DNA of 64,000 nt from Arthrobacter sp. Lineage in GTDB: Bacteria; Actinomycetota; Actinomycetes; Actinomycetales; Micrococcaceae. Positions 25,671-36,160 of the stretch are shown one piece after another. The translations under genes and the position numbers were made by a program. Under the pieces are notes generated by a model. The model worked only from the letters and a program-made list of their open reading frames with translations. It did not search any database and had not been told where the DNA came from. Positions within the stretch are counted from its first letter, which is position 1. Each line of letters starts with the position of its first letter. Location of the stretch: NCBI GenBank assembly GCA_026393275.1, contig JAPLAM010000028.1:1-64000 (forward strand), written 5' to 3'.

Positions 25671-27004
25671 CACAGACCAGCAGCCACACTGCCGCCCATA
25701 ACGCTGAAGCGTTCGACGCTGTCGACATCATCCGCGTCAAGCGGGACAAAGGCGTGCTCACCGCCGCCCAGATCGACTGGACGATCGACGCCTACACGCG
25801 CGGCGCCATCGCCGAGGAACAGATGGCGGCCCTCAACATGGCCATCCTCCTTAACGGGATGGACCGGACCGAGATTTCCCGCTGGACCGCCGCGATGATC
25901 GCCTCCGGCGAGCGGATGGACTTCTCCAGCCTGCGCCGGCCCGACGGCGGCGTGAAAGCCACCACGGACAAGCACTCCACCGGCGGCGTGGGGGACAAGA
26001 TCACCCTTCCGCTGGCGCCCCTCGTGGCCGTGTTCGGCGTCGCCGTGCCGCAGCTGTCCGGCCGCGGCCTCGGCCACACCGGCGGCACCCTGGACAAGCT
26101 CGAAGCGATCCCGGGCTGGCGGGCCGATCTCAGCAACGACGAAATGATGGCCCAGCTGCAGGACGTCGGCGCTGTCATCTGCGCCGCGGGCGCCGGACTG
26201 GCCCCCGCGGACAAGAAGCTCTACGCCCTGCGCGACGTGACCGGCACGGTTGAAGCCATCCCGCTGATCGCCTCCTCGATCATGAGCAAGAAGATCGCCG
26301 AGGGCACCGGATCGCTGGTCCTGGACGTCAAGGTGGGCAGCGGCGCGTTCATGAAGGATGAGGCGCGGGCCCGGGAACTGGCCGAGACTATGGTGGCCCT
26401 GGGCAAGGACGCCGGGGTTCACACCGTGGCGCTCCTGACCAACATGAACACGCCCCTGGGCCTCACCGCGGGTAACGCGATCGAAGTCGAGGAATCCGTG
26501 GAGGTCCTCGCCGGCGGAGGTCCGGAAGACGTCGTCGAACTCACCGTCCGGCTGGCCGAGGAGATGCTCGCCGGCGCCGGCATCCACGACGCCGACCCGC
26601 GCGCGGCATTGCGGGACGGCCGCGCCATGGACGTCTGGAACCGGATGATCGAGGCGCAGGGCGGCGATCCGCGCGCGAAGCTCCCGGTCGCCAGGGAATC
26701 CGAGACCCTCTACGCGCCGGCCGACGGCGTGCTGGTGGAGCTCGACGCCATGGCCGTGGGCGTGGCGGCCTGGCGCCTCGGCGCGGGCCGCGCCCGCAAG
26801 GAGGACCAGGTCCAGGCCGGGGCCGGGGTGCGGATGCACGCCAAACCGGGCGCCACGGTCCGCGCCGGAGAGCCGCTGATGACCCTGCTCACGGACACCC
26901 CGGAGAAATTCGAGCGGGCCAAGGAGGCGCTCGAACACGCCGCCGTGATCGCGCCCGAGGGCTCGCGTCCGGCGCAGCAGCTCATCATCGACCGCATCGC
27001 CTAG
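25667..27004 (+). CDS. deoA: thymidine/pyrimidine phosphorylase
   Basis: Phosphorolysis of thymidine (and perhaps uridine) to base plus (deoxy)ribose-1-phosphate. The 445 residues show ALNMAILLNGMD, the phosphate-binding KHSTGGVGDK, SGRGLGHTGGTLDKLE and KKIAEGTGSLVLDVKVG. The GTG overlaps the cdd stop by 4 nt with GGAGGAG upstream, so it closes a translationally coupled uptake-salvage operon. Confidence 0.94.
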   Translation: MTQTSSHTAAHNAEAFDAVDIIRVKRDKGVLTAAQIDWTIDAYTRGAIAEEQMAALNMAILLNGMDRTEISRWTAAMIASGERMDFSSLRRPDGGVKATTDKHSTGGVGDKITLPLAPLVAVFGVAVPQLSGRGLGHTGGTLDKLEAIPGWRADLSNDEMMAQLQDVGAVICAAGAGLAPADKKLYALRDVTGTVEAIPLIASSIMSKKIAEGTGSLVLDVKVGSGAFMKDEARARELAETMVALGKDAGVHTVALLTNMNTPLGLTAGNAIEVEESVEVLAGGGPEDVVELTVRLAEEMLAGAGIHDADPRAALRDGRAMDVWNRMIEAQGGDPRAKLPVARESETLYAPADGVLVELDAMAVGVAAWRLGAGRARKEDQVQAGAGVRMHAKPGATVRAGEPLMTLLTDTPEKFERAKEALEHAAVIAPEGSRPAQQLIIDRIA

Positions 27005-27069
27005 CCGTCGGCAGTAAACTGGCACCAGCATTCCGGGAGAATCCGGGCTCCGCCGTGCGTTAGGAAACC

Positions 27070-27720
27070 GTGCAGGCAATTAACGATTTCATTCTGGCAG
27101 CCGCAGGCCAACCCTGGGTCCTGTTCCTCGTGTTCGCCTGCTGCGTGATTGACGGGTTCTTTCCGCCGGTCCCCAGCGAATCGGTGGTAGTTGGCCTCGC
27201 GGCCGTCGCCGCCACAGCGGATGTGCCGAACCCGGTCCTGCTGATCGTGGTGGCGGCCGCCGGGGCCTTTGCCGGGGACAACATCGCCTACCTGATCGGC
27301 CGGGCCACCGGTACCGGCCGCTGGGCATGGATGCGCCGGCGCCGGGCGCAGCGGGCCTTCCGTTGGGCCGGCGGCGAGCTCCGGAAACGGCCGGCGTCGC
27401 TGATCATGGTGGCGCGGTTCGTCCCGATCGGCCGGGTGGCCGTCAACCTGACCGCCGGCGCCACCAAATACCCGCACTCCAATTTCGTCGGGCTCACGGT
27501 GCTGTCCGCCGTGCTGTGGTCCGGCTACTCGGTCGCCATCGGGCTGTTCTTCGGCCAATGGTTCGAGAACAACCACCTGCTGGGCGCCACCATAGCGATC
27601 ATCTGCGCCATTGCCCTGGGCATCACCGTCGACCTTGCCATCAGCAGGCTGCGCGGCAGGCTGCCGGAGGTGCTGGCACCCGAGGCTGCGGATCAGTCCG
27701 CGCCGCCGGCAGAACGCTAA
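27070..27720 (+). CDS. DedA family membrane protein
   Basis: A 216-residue SNARE-associated/DedA-type protein: CCVIDGFFPPVPSESVVVG near the N-terminus, GDNIAYLIGRATG and the diagnostic RFVPIGRVAVNLTAGATKY. DedA proteins take part in lipid carrier or phospholipid flipping and membrane homeostasis. A second family member follows about 200 nt downstream, suggesting a duplication. Confidence 0.87.
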   Translation: MQAINDFILAAAGQPWVLFLVFACCVIDGFFPPVPSESVVVGLAAVAATADVPNPVLLIVVAAAGAFAGDNIAYLIGRATGTGRWAWMRRRRAQRAFRWAGGELRKRPASLIMVARFVPIGRVAVNLTAGATKYPHSNFVGLTVLSAVLWSGYSVAIGLFFGQWFENNHLLGATIAIICAIALGITVDLAISRLRGRLPEVLAPEAADQSAPPAER

Positions 27721-27917
27721 GATCCGTGCGGAGAACCCCTGCGCCGGCGCCACCTCCACCGACGGCGTCATCATGTCGGGCGCGTAGCGCAGGACGCCCC
27801 GCGCGTGGGACACTTAGGTGCGATTCATGTCACGTCGGTGCCGTATGCCTGTGAGTTCCCCATCCAGTCCATCCCGGGTACGTCCCGACCCTTTCAGTTG
27901 TCTAGGAGCACAGCCGC

Positions 27918-28679
27918 TTGGAGTTCATTAATGAGGCCGTGCTCCATGCAGCCGGCCAGTGGTGGATCTACCCCCTCCTGCTGGCTTTCTTCTTCGTTGA
28001 CGGCTTCGCCATGGTGGTCCCCAGCGAGACCCTGATCGTGGCCCTCGCCGCCTACTCGCGGCACAGCGGGCAACCGAATCTGTGGATGCTCGGCGCAACG
28101 GCACTGGTCGGCGCCATCGCCGGCGACAACATGGCCTACCAGCTGGGCCGCAAGATCGGCCTGGAGCGATTCCGCTGGATGCGCAAGCCCAAGGTCCAAC
28201 GGGTGTTCGGCTGGGCCCGCTACGAACTCGAAAAACGCGGCGCCGTGCTGATCTTCACGGCCCGCTACATTCCGTGGGGCCGCGTGGCCGTCAACTACGT
28301 CGCGGGCACCACCGGCTTTCCTCGCCGCAGGTTCTTCTTCCTCGACGCCGTCGCCTGCGTCACCTGGGTGATCTACTCGATCGGGATCGGCATCCTGGCC
28401 AGTTCCTTCCCTTGGCTGCACCACAACCCGCTCCTGAGCGCCGGCATCGCCGTCGTATTTGCGATTGTCCTCGGCGTGGCCGTCGACCACACGCTGCGCT
28501 GGTGGCACAACCGCCTCGGCCGGCACGACGAGCCCGCGGCCGGCGGCGACGCCGCCCGGGATGCCGCGGCGGCCAACGGACCTGTGCCGGACCACGGCAC
28601 GCCGGACCACGGCGCGGCTCCGGCGGCCGGGCCCGGGCTCAGTGCCCGGTCCGCGGAGAGCGACGCGTCGCGCAAGTAG
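27918..28679 (+). CDS. DedA family membrane protein, second copy
   Basis: A 253-residue DedA protein with VDGFAMVVPSETLIVALAAY, GDNMAYQLGRKIG and FTARYIPWGRVAVNYVAG. It shares the layout of the preceding DedA gene and adds a disordered C-terminal tail of about 45 residues. TTG start with AGGAG nine bases upstream. Confidence 0.86.
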   Translation: MEFINEAVLHAAGQWWIYPLLLAFFFVDGFAMVVPSETLIVALAAYSRHSGQPNLWMLGATALVGAIAGDNMAYQLGRKIGLERFRWMRKPKVQRVFGWARYELEKRGAVLIFTARYIPWGRVAVNYVAGTTGFPRRRFFFLDAVACVTWVIYSIGIGILASSFPWLHHNPLLSAGIAVVFAIVLGVAVDHTLRWWHNRLGRHDEPAAGGDAARDAAAANGPVPDHGTPDHGAAPAAGPGLSARSAESDASRK

Positions 28680-28700
28680 CGCACGGCGCCGTCCCGACCC

Positions 28701-28706
28701 TATGGT
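28701..28706 (+). promoter_or_regulatory. -10 element for add
   Basis: TATGGT followed by six bases and the GTG at 28713; leaderless arrangement. Confidence 0.5.
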
Positions 28707-28712
28707 TGGAAC

Positions 28713-29876
28713 GTGACTGAGACTAATCTTGACGCTGCCCCTGACCTCGACTTCGACCTGAAGAGCCTCCCCAAGGTTTCCCTTCACGACCACCTGGACG
28801 GCGGACTCCGCCCGGCCACCATTATCGAACTGGCCGAACAAGCCGGCCACACCCTGCCCTCCACCGACCCCGTTGCGCTGGGGGAGTGGTTCCGCGAATC
28901 CGCCGACTCCGGCTCCCTGGTGCGCTACCTCGAGACTTTCGACCACACCATCGCCGTCATGCAGACCAAGGAAGGCCTGTTCCGCGTCGCCAAGGAATTC
29001 GTCGAGGACCTCGCGGACGACGGCGTCGTGTACGGCGAGGTGCGCTGGGCGCCGGAGCAGCACCTGCAGCAGGGCCTGTCCCTGGACGATGCCGTTGAGG
29101 CTGTCCAGGCCGGCCTCGACGCAGGCGTCGACGCCGTCGCAGAGACCGGCCGCGACATCCAGGTCGGCCAACTGATTACGGCCATGCGGCACGCCGACCG
29201 CGGCCAGGAGATCGCCGAACTCGCCGTCCGGCACCGCAACAAGGGTGCCGTGGGCTTCGACATTGCCGGCGCCGAGGACGGCTTCCTGCCCGCCCGCTTC
29301 AAGGACGCCTTCACCTACCTGGCCCAGCACAACTTCCCGGCCACGATCCACGCCGGCGAGGCTGCCGGCCTGGAGAGCATCCAGTCCGCGCTGGTGGACG
29401 GCCGGGCGCTGCGCCTGGGCCACGGTGTGCGGATCGCCGAAGACGTCACCGTCGAGTTCGACGAGGACGGCGCCGCCGAGACCGACCCCGAGAGCGACGA
29501 AGTCGATGACAACATCGGCCTCGTGACCCTGGGCGAGCTCGCCAGCTGGGTCCGGGACCGGGGCATCGCGCTGGAAATCTGCCCGTCCTCCAACCTGCAG
29601 ACCGGCGCCATCGCCGGCTTCGGCGAGGGAATCGAAAGCCACCCGGTGGACATGCTCTACCAGCTCGGCTTCAACGTCACGATCAACACGGACAACCGGC
29701 TGATGAGCGGCGTGACCCTCACCGACGAGTTCGAACTGCTCGTGGAGACCTTCGATTACGACCTGGACGACCTGCTCGAGCTGACCCTGAACGCCGCCGA
29801 AGCCGCTTTCCTGCCGCTGGAGGAAAAGGAAGCCCTGGTCGAATACATCAACGAGGCCTACGCCGACCTTGGCTAA
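28713..29876 (+). CDS. add: adenosine deaminase
   Basis: Zinc-dependent deamination of (deoxy)adenosine to (deoxy)inosine. Motifs: SLHDHLDGGLRP (metal His-x-His, the form usual in actinobacteria), TIHAGEAAGLES, RLGHGVRI and a final INTDNRLMSGVTL holding the metal-binding Asp. The 387 residues are slightly long because of an acidic insert (ETDPESDEVDD). It continues the nucleoside-salvage theme and overlaps the MazG-like gene by 8 nt. Confidence 0.93.
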   Translation: MTETNLDAAPDLDFDLKSLPKVSLHDHLDGGLRPATIIELAEQAGHTLPSTDPVALGEWFRESADSGSLVRYLETFDHTIAVMQTKEGLFRVAKEFVEDLADDGVVYGEVRWAPEQHLQQGLSLDDAVEAVQAGLDAGVDAVAETGRDIQVGQLITAMRHADRGQEIAELAVRHRNKGAVGFDIAGAEDGFLPARFKDAFTYLAQHNFPATIHAGEAAGLESIQSALVDGRALRLGHGVRIAEDVTVEFDEDGAAETDPESDEVDDNIGLVTLGELASWVRDRGIALEICPSSNLQTGAIAGFGEGIESHPVDMLYQLGFNVTINTDNRLMSGVTLTDEFELLVETFDYDLDDLLELTLNAAEAAFLPLEEKEALVEYINEAYADLG

Positions 29877-30573
29877 AGACGCCAACGCCGTGGACGCGCA
29901 ACTCGGCGAGCTGCTGCGAACGATCGCCGAGCTGCGCGTCCACTGCCCCTGGATGGGCGCCCTCAGCCACGAATCCCTCGTGGAATACCTCCTCGAGGAG
30001 GCCTTCGAGGTGGCCGAAACCATCGAGGCCGGCAGCGGCGACGCCGAGCTCCAGGCGGAGCTCGGCGACGTCCTGCTGCAGGTAGTGCTGCACGCCCGAC
30101 TCGCCGAAGAGCGCGGCGCCTTCGACTTCGACGACGTCGCCCGGGGCCTGCGGGACAAAATGGTCCGGCGCAACCCGCACGTCTTCCGGCCCGACGGCTC
30201 CCTGCAGGATTCCTTCCCCGCCACCGTGCAGGAGATCGTCCTCAAATGGGACGCCGTCAAAAAAGCCGAGAAACCCGAACGCGGCGACGCATTCGAGGGC
30301 GTGCCGGCTGCCCTGCCCGCGCTGGCCAGGGCCCAGAAGCTGCTGGACCGCGCCGCCCGCAACGGCCTGCCGCCAGCCGCTGAACCCGCTTCCGGCGCCG
30401 CGCCCGCACCTGAACCCGCTTCCGGCGCTGCGCCCAACACCGAAGAGGAGCTCGGCGAGCTGCTGTTCGGCATCGTCGCGGCCGCCCGCCGCGACGGCCT
30501 GGACGCCGAACGCGCCCTGCGCGCGGCCAACCGGCGCTTCCAGCACAACGCACCCGCCGGCCCCGTCGCGTGA
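29869..30573 (+). CDS. MazG-family nucleotide pyrophosphohydrolase
   Basis: A 234-residue MazG-like protein. The first domain is complete (HCPWMGALSHESLVEYLLEE, EEAFEVAETIE, ELGDVLLQVVLHA), giving the metal-binding EExxE and ExxD sets for NTP to NMP hydrolysis. The second, normally repeated domain survives only as ALARAQKLL and EEELGELLFGIVAAAR; the helix between them is replaced by an Ala/Pro repeat (EPASGAAP twice). The TTG start overlaps add. Confidence 0.8.
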   Translation: MAKDANAVDAQLGELLRTIAELRVHCPWMGALSHESLVEYLLEEAFEVAETIEAGSGDAELQAELGDVLLQVVLHARLAEERGAFDFDDVARGLRDKMVRRNPHVFRPDGSLQDSFPATVQEIVLKWDAVKKAEKPERGDAFEGVPAALPALARAQKLLDRAARNGLPPAAEPASGAAPAPEPASGAAPNTEEELGELLFGIVAAARRDGLDAERALRAANRRFQHNAPAGPVA

Positions 30574-30652
30574 GGACCAGCACGCCGGCACCGGCCCCGC
30601 GTCCGGGGACTGGATAGCCTTCCGTAACTTGGCCCACTCTCGACTAGGCTAG

Positions 30653-32026
<1,374 letters not shown>

Positions 32027-32042
32027 TACCCGCAGAAACCAG

Positions 32043-32088
32043 GAACCGGTGGCTATGGTGGAATGACCATGGCCACCGGTTCTGTTTT
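32043..32088 (+). terminator. intrinsic terminator after eno
   Basis: GAACCGGTGGC (32043-32053) pairs with GCCACCGGTTC (32072-32082), with inner TATGGT/ACCAT, followed by TGTTTT. It separates high-level eno from the ftsB-like gene 22 nt on. Confidence 0.8.
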
Positions 32089-32109
32089 GGCCCGCTTTGA
32101 AGGAGTGAC

Positions 32110-32811
32110 ATGGCAACCCGCCGTCCCAAGGTTCCCAGGGCCGCCGCTGCGGCCCCGAAGTCTTCGGCCACCGGCCGGGGGGAAGCCGACGGCGGCGACG
32201 TCATCAGGGCCGACTTCGGCGGATCCCGGCGCGGGGGCAGCCCGGACACGCCCCCCGCCCGCCACGACAACTACCCCTCGGATACCGCCACGCCTGAGAC
32301 CGGCCGCCGCGCCCCTGCCGGGGGAGCAACCGGAGCCTCGCGAGGCGCCGCGGGCAGGCCCGCCAAGGCAGACGCCGGCCCCGCCGGCAACACCGCCGGG
32401 GAAGCGGAAGGCCTGGACCCTGTCCCGGCGAAGGCATTCTCCGGCCGGATGCTGGCGCTGGGCCTCGTGATGGTCGCCATCACCATCATGCTGGCGCCAA
32501 CGGTCAAAATCTTCGTCGAAAAACGCGCCGAGATCGCAGATCTGCAGGCCGACATCTCGGCCAAGCAGGCGAAGCAGACAGACCTCAAGCGCCAGGTCTC
32601 GCGCTGGCAGGACCCGAACTACGTGAAACAACAGGCCCGCGACCGGATTAACATGGTTATGCCCGGCGAAACCGGCTACTGGGTTTTCGGCAGCGATCTT
32701 CCTGCCGGGACGAGCGGTGCCGGCGCCGCGGCAGGAACAGCCACGGACCCGGCCAATCTGCCGTGGGTGGATTCCCTCTGGGAGTCCATCAGGCGATCGG
32801 CAACAGACTAG
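32110..32811 (+). CDS. FtsB/DivIC-type septum formation protein
   Basis: A 233-residue bitopic membrane protein: about 110 disordered cytoplasmic residues, one membrane helix (MLALGLVMVAITIMLAPTV), then an extracytoplasmic coiled coil (EIADLQADISAKQAKQTDL) and the family motif WQDPNYVKQQARDR followed by PGETGYWV. FtsB/DivIC links division proteins at the septum. Context after eno supports the assignment. AAGGAG lies upstream of the ATG. Confidence 0.85.
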   Translation: MATRRPKVPRAAAAAPKSSATGRGEADGGDVIRADFGGSRRGGSPDTPPARHDNYPSDTATPETGRRAPAGGATGASRGAAGRPAKADAGPAGNTAGEAEGLDPVPAKAFSGRMLALGLVMVAITIMLAPTVKIFVEKRAEIADLQADISAKQAKQTDLKRQVSRWQDPNYVKQQARDRINMVMPGETGYWVFGSDLPAGTSGAGAAAGTATDPANLPWVDSLWESIRRSATD

Positions 32812-32877
32812 GAGCGGCGCCCGCCGCCGGACTACCGCACCCCGGTAGTTCCAACAGGGCAGGAAGGTACCGCGCCA

Positions 32878-33621
32878 GTGGACCAGAACCGAATGGACGA
32901 TCCCCGGGCGGATAACCCCGTCGAAGCCGCCCCGGAAGCGGCGCCGGCAGATTCCCGCCGACCGTCGCCCCACGACCTGGACGTGCTCAGCCGCCAGCTT
33001 GGCCGGCCGGTGCGGGACGTGGTCGAAATCCCTGCCCGCTGCGTCTGCGGCAACCCCCTGGTGGCGGCCACCTCGCCGCGGCTCAGCAACGGCACGCCGT
33101 TCCCCACCACCTTTTACCTGACGCACCCGGTCATTACCGCCGCCGTGTCCCGGCTGGAAGCGGCTGGGCTGATGAATGAGATGAACGAACGGCTCGGCGC
33201 CGACGCGCCGCTGGCGGACGACTACCGGGCCGCGCACGAGGCGTACCTGGTGTCCCGCGCCGAGATCGGCGCCCGGTCCGGGATCGGCGCCGTGCCTGAG
33301 ATCGACGGCATCTCCGCCGGCGGCATGCCCACCCGCGTCAAATGCCTGCACGTGCTGGTGGGGCACTCGCTCGCGGCCGGCCCCGGCGTCAACCCGCTGG
33401 GCGACGAGGCCATCGCCGGCATCAGCCAGTGGTGGACGCGCGGGCGCTGCTATTGCGACGGCGCCTGGGACACCGGCGGGGAGGCTCCTTCCCGGGACCT
33501 GAGCCGGCACGGCCCGCAGGGACTGCCGGGCATCGTCGGCCGGCCGGCCCCGGTCCGGAAATCCCGCACCGACGACGCCGCCGACACCGCCGCAGACAAC
33601 GGCGCTGGAGCCGGGCAGTGA
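32878..33621 (+). CDS. DUF501 domain protein
   Basis: A 247-residue protein of unknown function with the DUF501 core: LGRPVRDVVEIPARCVCGNP, GTPFPTTFYLTHP and RVKCLHVLVGHSLAAGPGVN, plus a CYCDGAW motif, so several conserved Cys/His residues that may bind metal. Extra disordered tails occur at both ends. The next gene's GTG overlaps its stop. The family nearly always sits between ftsB-like and ppx/gppA genes in actinobacteria. Confidence 0.8.
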   Translation: MDQNRMDDPRADNPVEAAPEAAPADSRRPSPHDLDVLSRQLGRPVRDVVEIPARCVCGNPLVAATSPRLSNGTPFPTTFYLTHPVITAAVSRLEAAGLMNEMNERLGADAPLADDYRAAHEAYLVSRAEIGARSGIGAVPEIDGISAGGMPTRVKCLHVLVGHSLAAGPGVNPLGDEAIAGISQWWTRGRCYCDGAWDTGGEAPSRDLSRHGPQGLPGIVGRPAPVRKSRTDDAADTAADNGAGAGQ

Positions 33622-34574
33622 GCCGCGTCGCCGCCATCGACTGCGGCACCAACTCCATCCGCCTGCTCATCGCCGACGTCGCTGCCCCCGGCGGCACCTC
33701 ATCCGGGCTCACCGACGTCGTGCGCGAAATGCGCGTGGTCCGGCTCGGCCAGGGCGTCGACGCGACCGGCGAATTCGCCCAAGACGCGCTGGACCGCACC
33801 CTTGAGGCCACCCGCGACTATGCCGACCTGATCCGCCGGCACGGTGCCGGGCGGGTCCGCTTCGTGGCCACCTCCGCCACCCGGGACGCCCGCAACCGGC
33901 AGGTGTTCATCGACGGTGTCCGCGAACTGCTCGGTGTTGAACCCGAGGTGATCAGCGGCGAGGAGGAAGCCGCGCTGTCCTTCGCCGGAGCCAGCAGCGT
34001 CCTTCCCTCGCGCGGCAAGGACCCGGTGCTGGTGGTGGACCTGGGCGGCGGCAGCACGGAGTTCGTGCTCGGCGACGCCGACGGGGTCATCGCCGCCAAG
34101 TCGGTCGACGTCGGCTGCGTCCGGATGACCGAACGGCACCTGTTGGGCGACCCGCCGACGGCGGAACAGATCGCCGCGGCGGAAGCCGACGTCGACGCCG
34201 CCATCAGCCACGCGGCCCGGACGGTGCCGCTGGACCGAGCCACCGTCCTGATCGGGGTGGCGGGCTCGGTCACCACCATCACCGCGCATGCGCTGAAACT
34301 GGCCGAGTACTCACCGGCGGCCATCCACGGCACGGAACTCGACCTGGCCACGGCCCGGGAGGCGTGCACCTCCCTGCTGGAAATGACCCGGGCGGACCGC
34401 GCCGCCCTGCCGTACATGCATCCCGGCCGCGTGGACGTGATCGGCGCCGGCGGCCTCGTCTGGCGCAGGGTGCTGGAACGGATGTCCGCCGCTACGGACG
34501 GCCGGATCACATCGGTGCTCACCAGCGAACACGATATTCTGGACGGGATTGCCCTGAGCATCAGCCAGCCTTAG
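33618..34574 (+). CDS. Ppx/GppA exopolyphosphatase family protein
   Basis: A 318-residue ASKHA-fold phosphatase hydrolysing polyphosphate or (p)ppGpp ends. Motifs: AAIDCGTNSIRLLIADV at the N-terminus, FVATSATRDARN, VDLGGGSTEFVLG and IGVAGSVTTITAHAL. It is the short actinobacterial form without a C-terminal HD domain. The GTG at 33618 overlaps the DUF501 stop by 4 nt. Confidence 0.9.
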   Translation: MSRVAAIDCGTNSIRLLIADVAAPGGTSSGLTDVVREMRVVRLGQGVDATGEFAQDALDRTLEATRDYADLIRRHGAGRVRFVATSATRDARNRQVFIDGVRELLGVEPEVISGEEEAALSFAGASSVLPSRGKDPVLVVDLGGGSTEFVLGDADGVIAAKSVDVGCVRMTERHLLGDPPTAEQIAAAEADVDAAISHAARTVPLDRATVLIGVAGSVTTITAHALKLAEYSPAAIHGTELDLATAREACTSLLEMTRADRAALPYMHPGRVDVIGAGGLVWRRVLERMSAATDGRITSVLTSEHDILDGIALSISQP

Positions 34575-34734
34575 CGTCCGGACCGGAGTGACCCACCCCT
34601 GCGGTCCCCATTCCCTGCGGTTCCCCCTTCCGGCGGTCCCGCGCGGGAGCAACTCCGGTCCGGGTTCGGGCAACCGCCGCCGACTGCCGCGCACACGCCG
34701 CGGCGCCCTCAGACGTACCGCCGATTGGACCCGA

Positions 34735-36126
34735 ATGACCAGAGCAACAGCCCGGTACCGCCGGACCGCCTCCGCGTTAATGGCCTTGGCCCTGGCCGGC
34801 GGCAGTGCCGCCGCGGCACTGTCGGCGGCACCGGCAGCCCACGCCGACGCCACCAGGGACAAGGAATACTGGCTTGCCGAGTCCGGCATCACCAAAGCCT
34901 GGGAAGTCTCGAAGGGAGCCGGCGTCAAGGTCGCCGTGATCGACAGCGGCGTGGACGGCAAGCACCCGGACCTCAAGGGTGTGCTGACCGGAGGAACGGA
35001 CGCGTCCGGAGCGGGCGCCGCCGACGGCCAGAAGAGCATCGGCGCCAAACCCGAGCACGGCACCCTCGTGGCGACCATGCTCGCCGGTCGCGGGCACCAG
35101 CCCGCCGGCCCGACTGACAGTCCCAGTCCCAGCCCCAGCGCTTCTCCCACTCAGGGTCCCGGTCCGGACGGGATCGTGGGGGTTGCGCCGGAGGCCCAGC
35201 TCCTCTCGGTATCCACCTGGCTCGGATCGGCCAACCCCGGCGGCAAGAGCGACCAGGACCAGATTCCCGCCGCCGTGCGCTGGGCCGTGGACAACGGTGC
35301 CCGGGTCATCAACATCTCACTCGGCAGCACCTCCCCGGAATGGCCGCAAAGCTGGGACGCTGCGTTCCTGTACGCCGAACAGAAGGACGTCGTCATCGTC
35401 GCTGCTGCCGGCAACCGCGTGGGCGGCAATATCCAGGTAGGCGCCCCGGCGACGATTCCCGGTGTGCTGACAGTGGCCGGCCTGGACCGCAAGGGCGTCG
35501 CCAGCATTGATTCCTCGTCCCAGGGCATCAGCATCGGCGTCGCCGCACCGGCCGAGGGCCTGGTGGGAGGCCTGCCCGGCGGCGGATACGCGGAATGGGC
35601 TGGTACCTCCGGCGCCACGCCCATCGTGGCCGGCGTGGCCGCCCTGATCCGTTCCAAGTGGCCGGACATGTCGGCCCGCCAGGTCATCAATCGGATTGTC
35701 AGCACCGCGAAGGACGCCGGGGCTCCGGGCAAGGACCCGCTGTACGGCTTCGGCGTGCTCGACGCCGAGGCCGCGCTCAAGGCCGACGTGCCGGAAACCA
35801 CTGTCAACCCGCTGGGATCGATCTCGGACTGGATCCGCGTGCACCGGCGCGGGAATCCTGTGAGCTCCGAGCCCGCTGCGCTTCCCAGCCCTTCCAGCGC
35901 GGCGCCGACACTGCCCGAAGCGACCGTTCCGGTGGCGAAGGCTCCCTCGCCGGCCGACAGCGCCGTCCCGGCGGTGGTGGTGCTGGGTTTCGGCGGCCTC
36001 TTCGTCTGCATCATCGCGGCGGCCGCCCTGCAGCTCCGGCGAGTGGTGCGCGGCGCCGGCGCATGGCCGGGCAACACGGAAAGCGGGGCGCCGGACGCTG
36101 TCGATTCGCACACCCCGGAGAGTTAG
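34735..36126 (+). CDS. secreted, membrane-anchored subtilisin-like protease
   Basis: An S8-family serine protease of 463 residues. A Sec signal peptide (to about residue 37, ending AAHA), then catalytic Asp in VAVIDSGVDGKHPD, His in KPEHGTLVATM, Asn in AAAGNRVGG and Ser in GTSGATPIVAG. A Pro/Ser-rich linker and one C-terminal membrane helix (VVVLGFGGLFVCIIAAAAL) place it on the cell surface. The layout resembles mycosins, but no type VII secretion genes lie nearby. The ATG at 34735 begins the signal peptide. Confidence 0.87.
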   Translation: MTRATARYRRTASALMALALAGGSAAAALSAAPAAHADATRDKEYWLAESGITKAWEVSKGAGVKVAVIDSGVDGKHPDLKGVLTGGTDASGAGAADGQKSIGAKPEHGTLVATMLAGRGHQPAGPTDSPSPSPSASPTQGPGPDGIVGVAPEAQLLSVSTWLGSANPGGKSDQDQIPAAVRWAVDNGARVINISLGSTSPEWPQSWDAAFLYAEQKDVVIVAAAGNRVGGNIQVGAPATIPGVLTVAGLDRKGVASIDSSSQGISIGVAAPAEGLVGGLPGGGYAEWAGTSGATPIVAGVAALIRSKWPDMSARQVINRIVSTAKDAGAPGKDPLYGFGVLDAEAALKADVPETTVNPLGSISDWIRVHRRGNPVSSEPAALPSPSSAAPTLPEATVPVAKAPSPADSAVPAVVVLGFGGLFVCIIAAAALQLRRVVRGAGAWPGNTESGAPDAVDSHTPES

Positions 36127-36142
36127 TGAAGATTTTCACAAA
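36123..36142. promoter_or_regulatory. Rex-type operator before ndh
   Basis: TTAGTGAA-GATT-TTCACAAA is a 20-nt dyad with one mismatch between arms and fits the Rex consensus TTGTGAA-N4-TTCACAA at all but one base. It overlaps the -35 position of the ndh promoter, and its left arm includes the stop codon of the protease gene. Rex senses NADH/NAD+, so repression at low NADH of an NADH dehydrogenase gene is sensible. Confidence 0.7.
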
Positions 36143-36148
36143 GTGCTG

Positions 36149-36154
36149 TATTCT
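36149..36154 (+). promoter_or_regulatory. -10 element for ndh
   Basis: TATTCT lies six bases before the ATG at 36161; leaderless start, directly downstream of the Rex-like dyad. Confidence 0.55.
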
Positions 36155-36160
36155 GGGACC

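Noticed and set aside
10387..27819. Shared 13-mer GGGACACTTAGGT near 10388 and 27807
   Set aside because: One copy is part of a start region and the other intergenic, flanks do not align, and two occurrences of a 13-mer in 64 kb are weak evidence.
34735..36126. Type VII secretion locus
   Set aside because: Only a mycosin-like protease is present; no EccC ATPase, EccD channel or WXG100 gene is seen.
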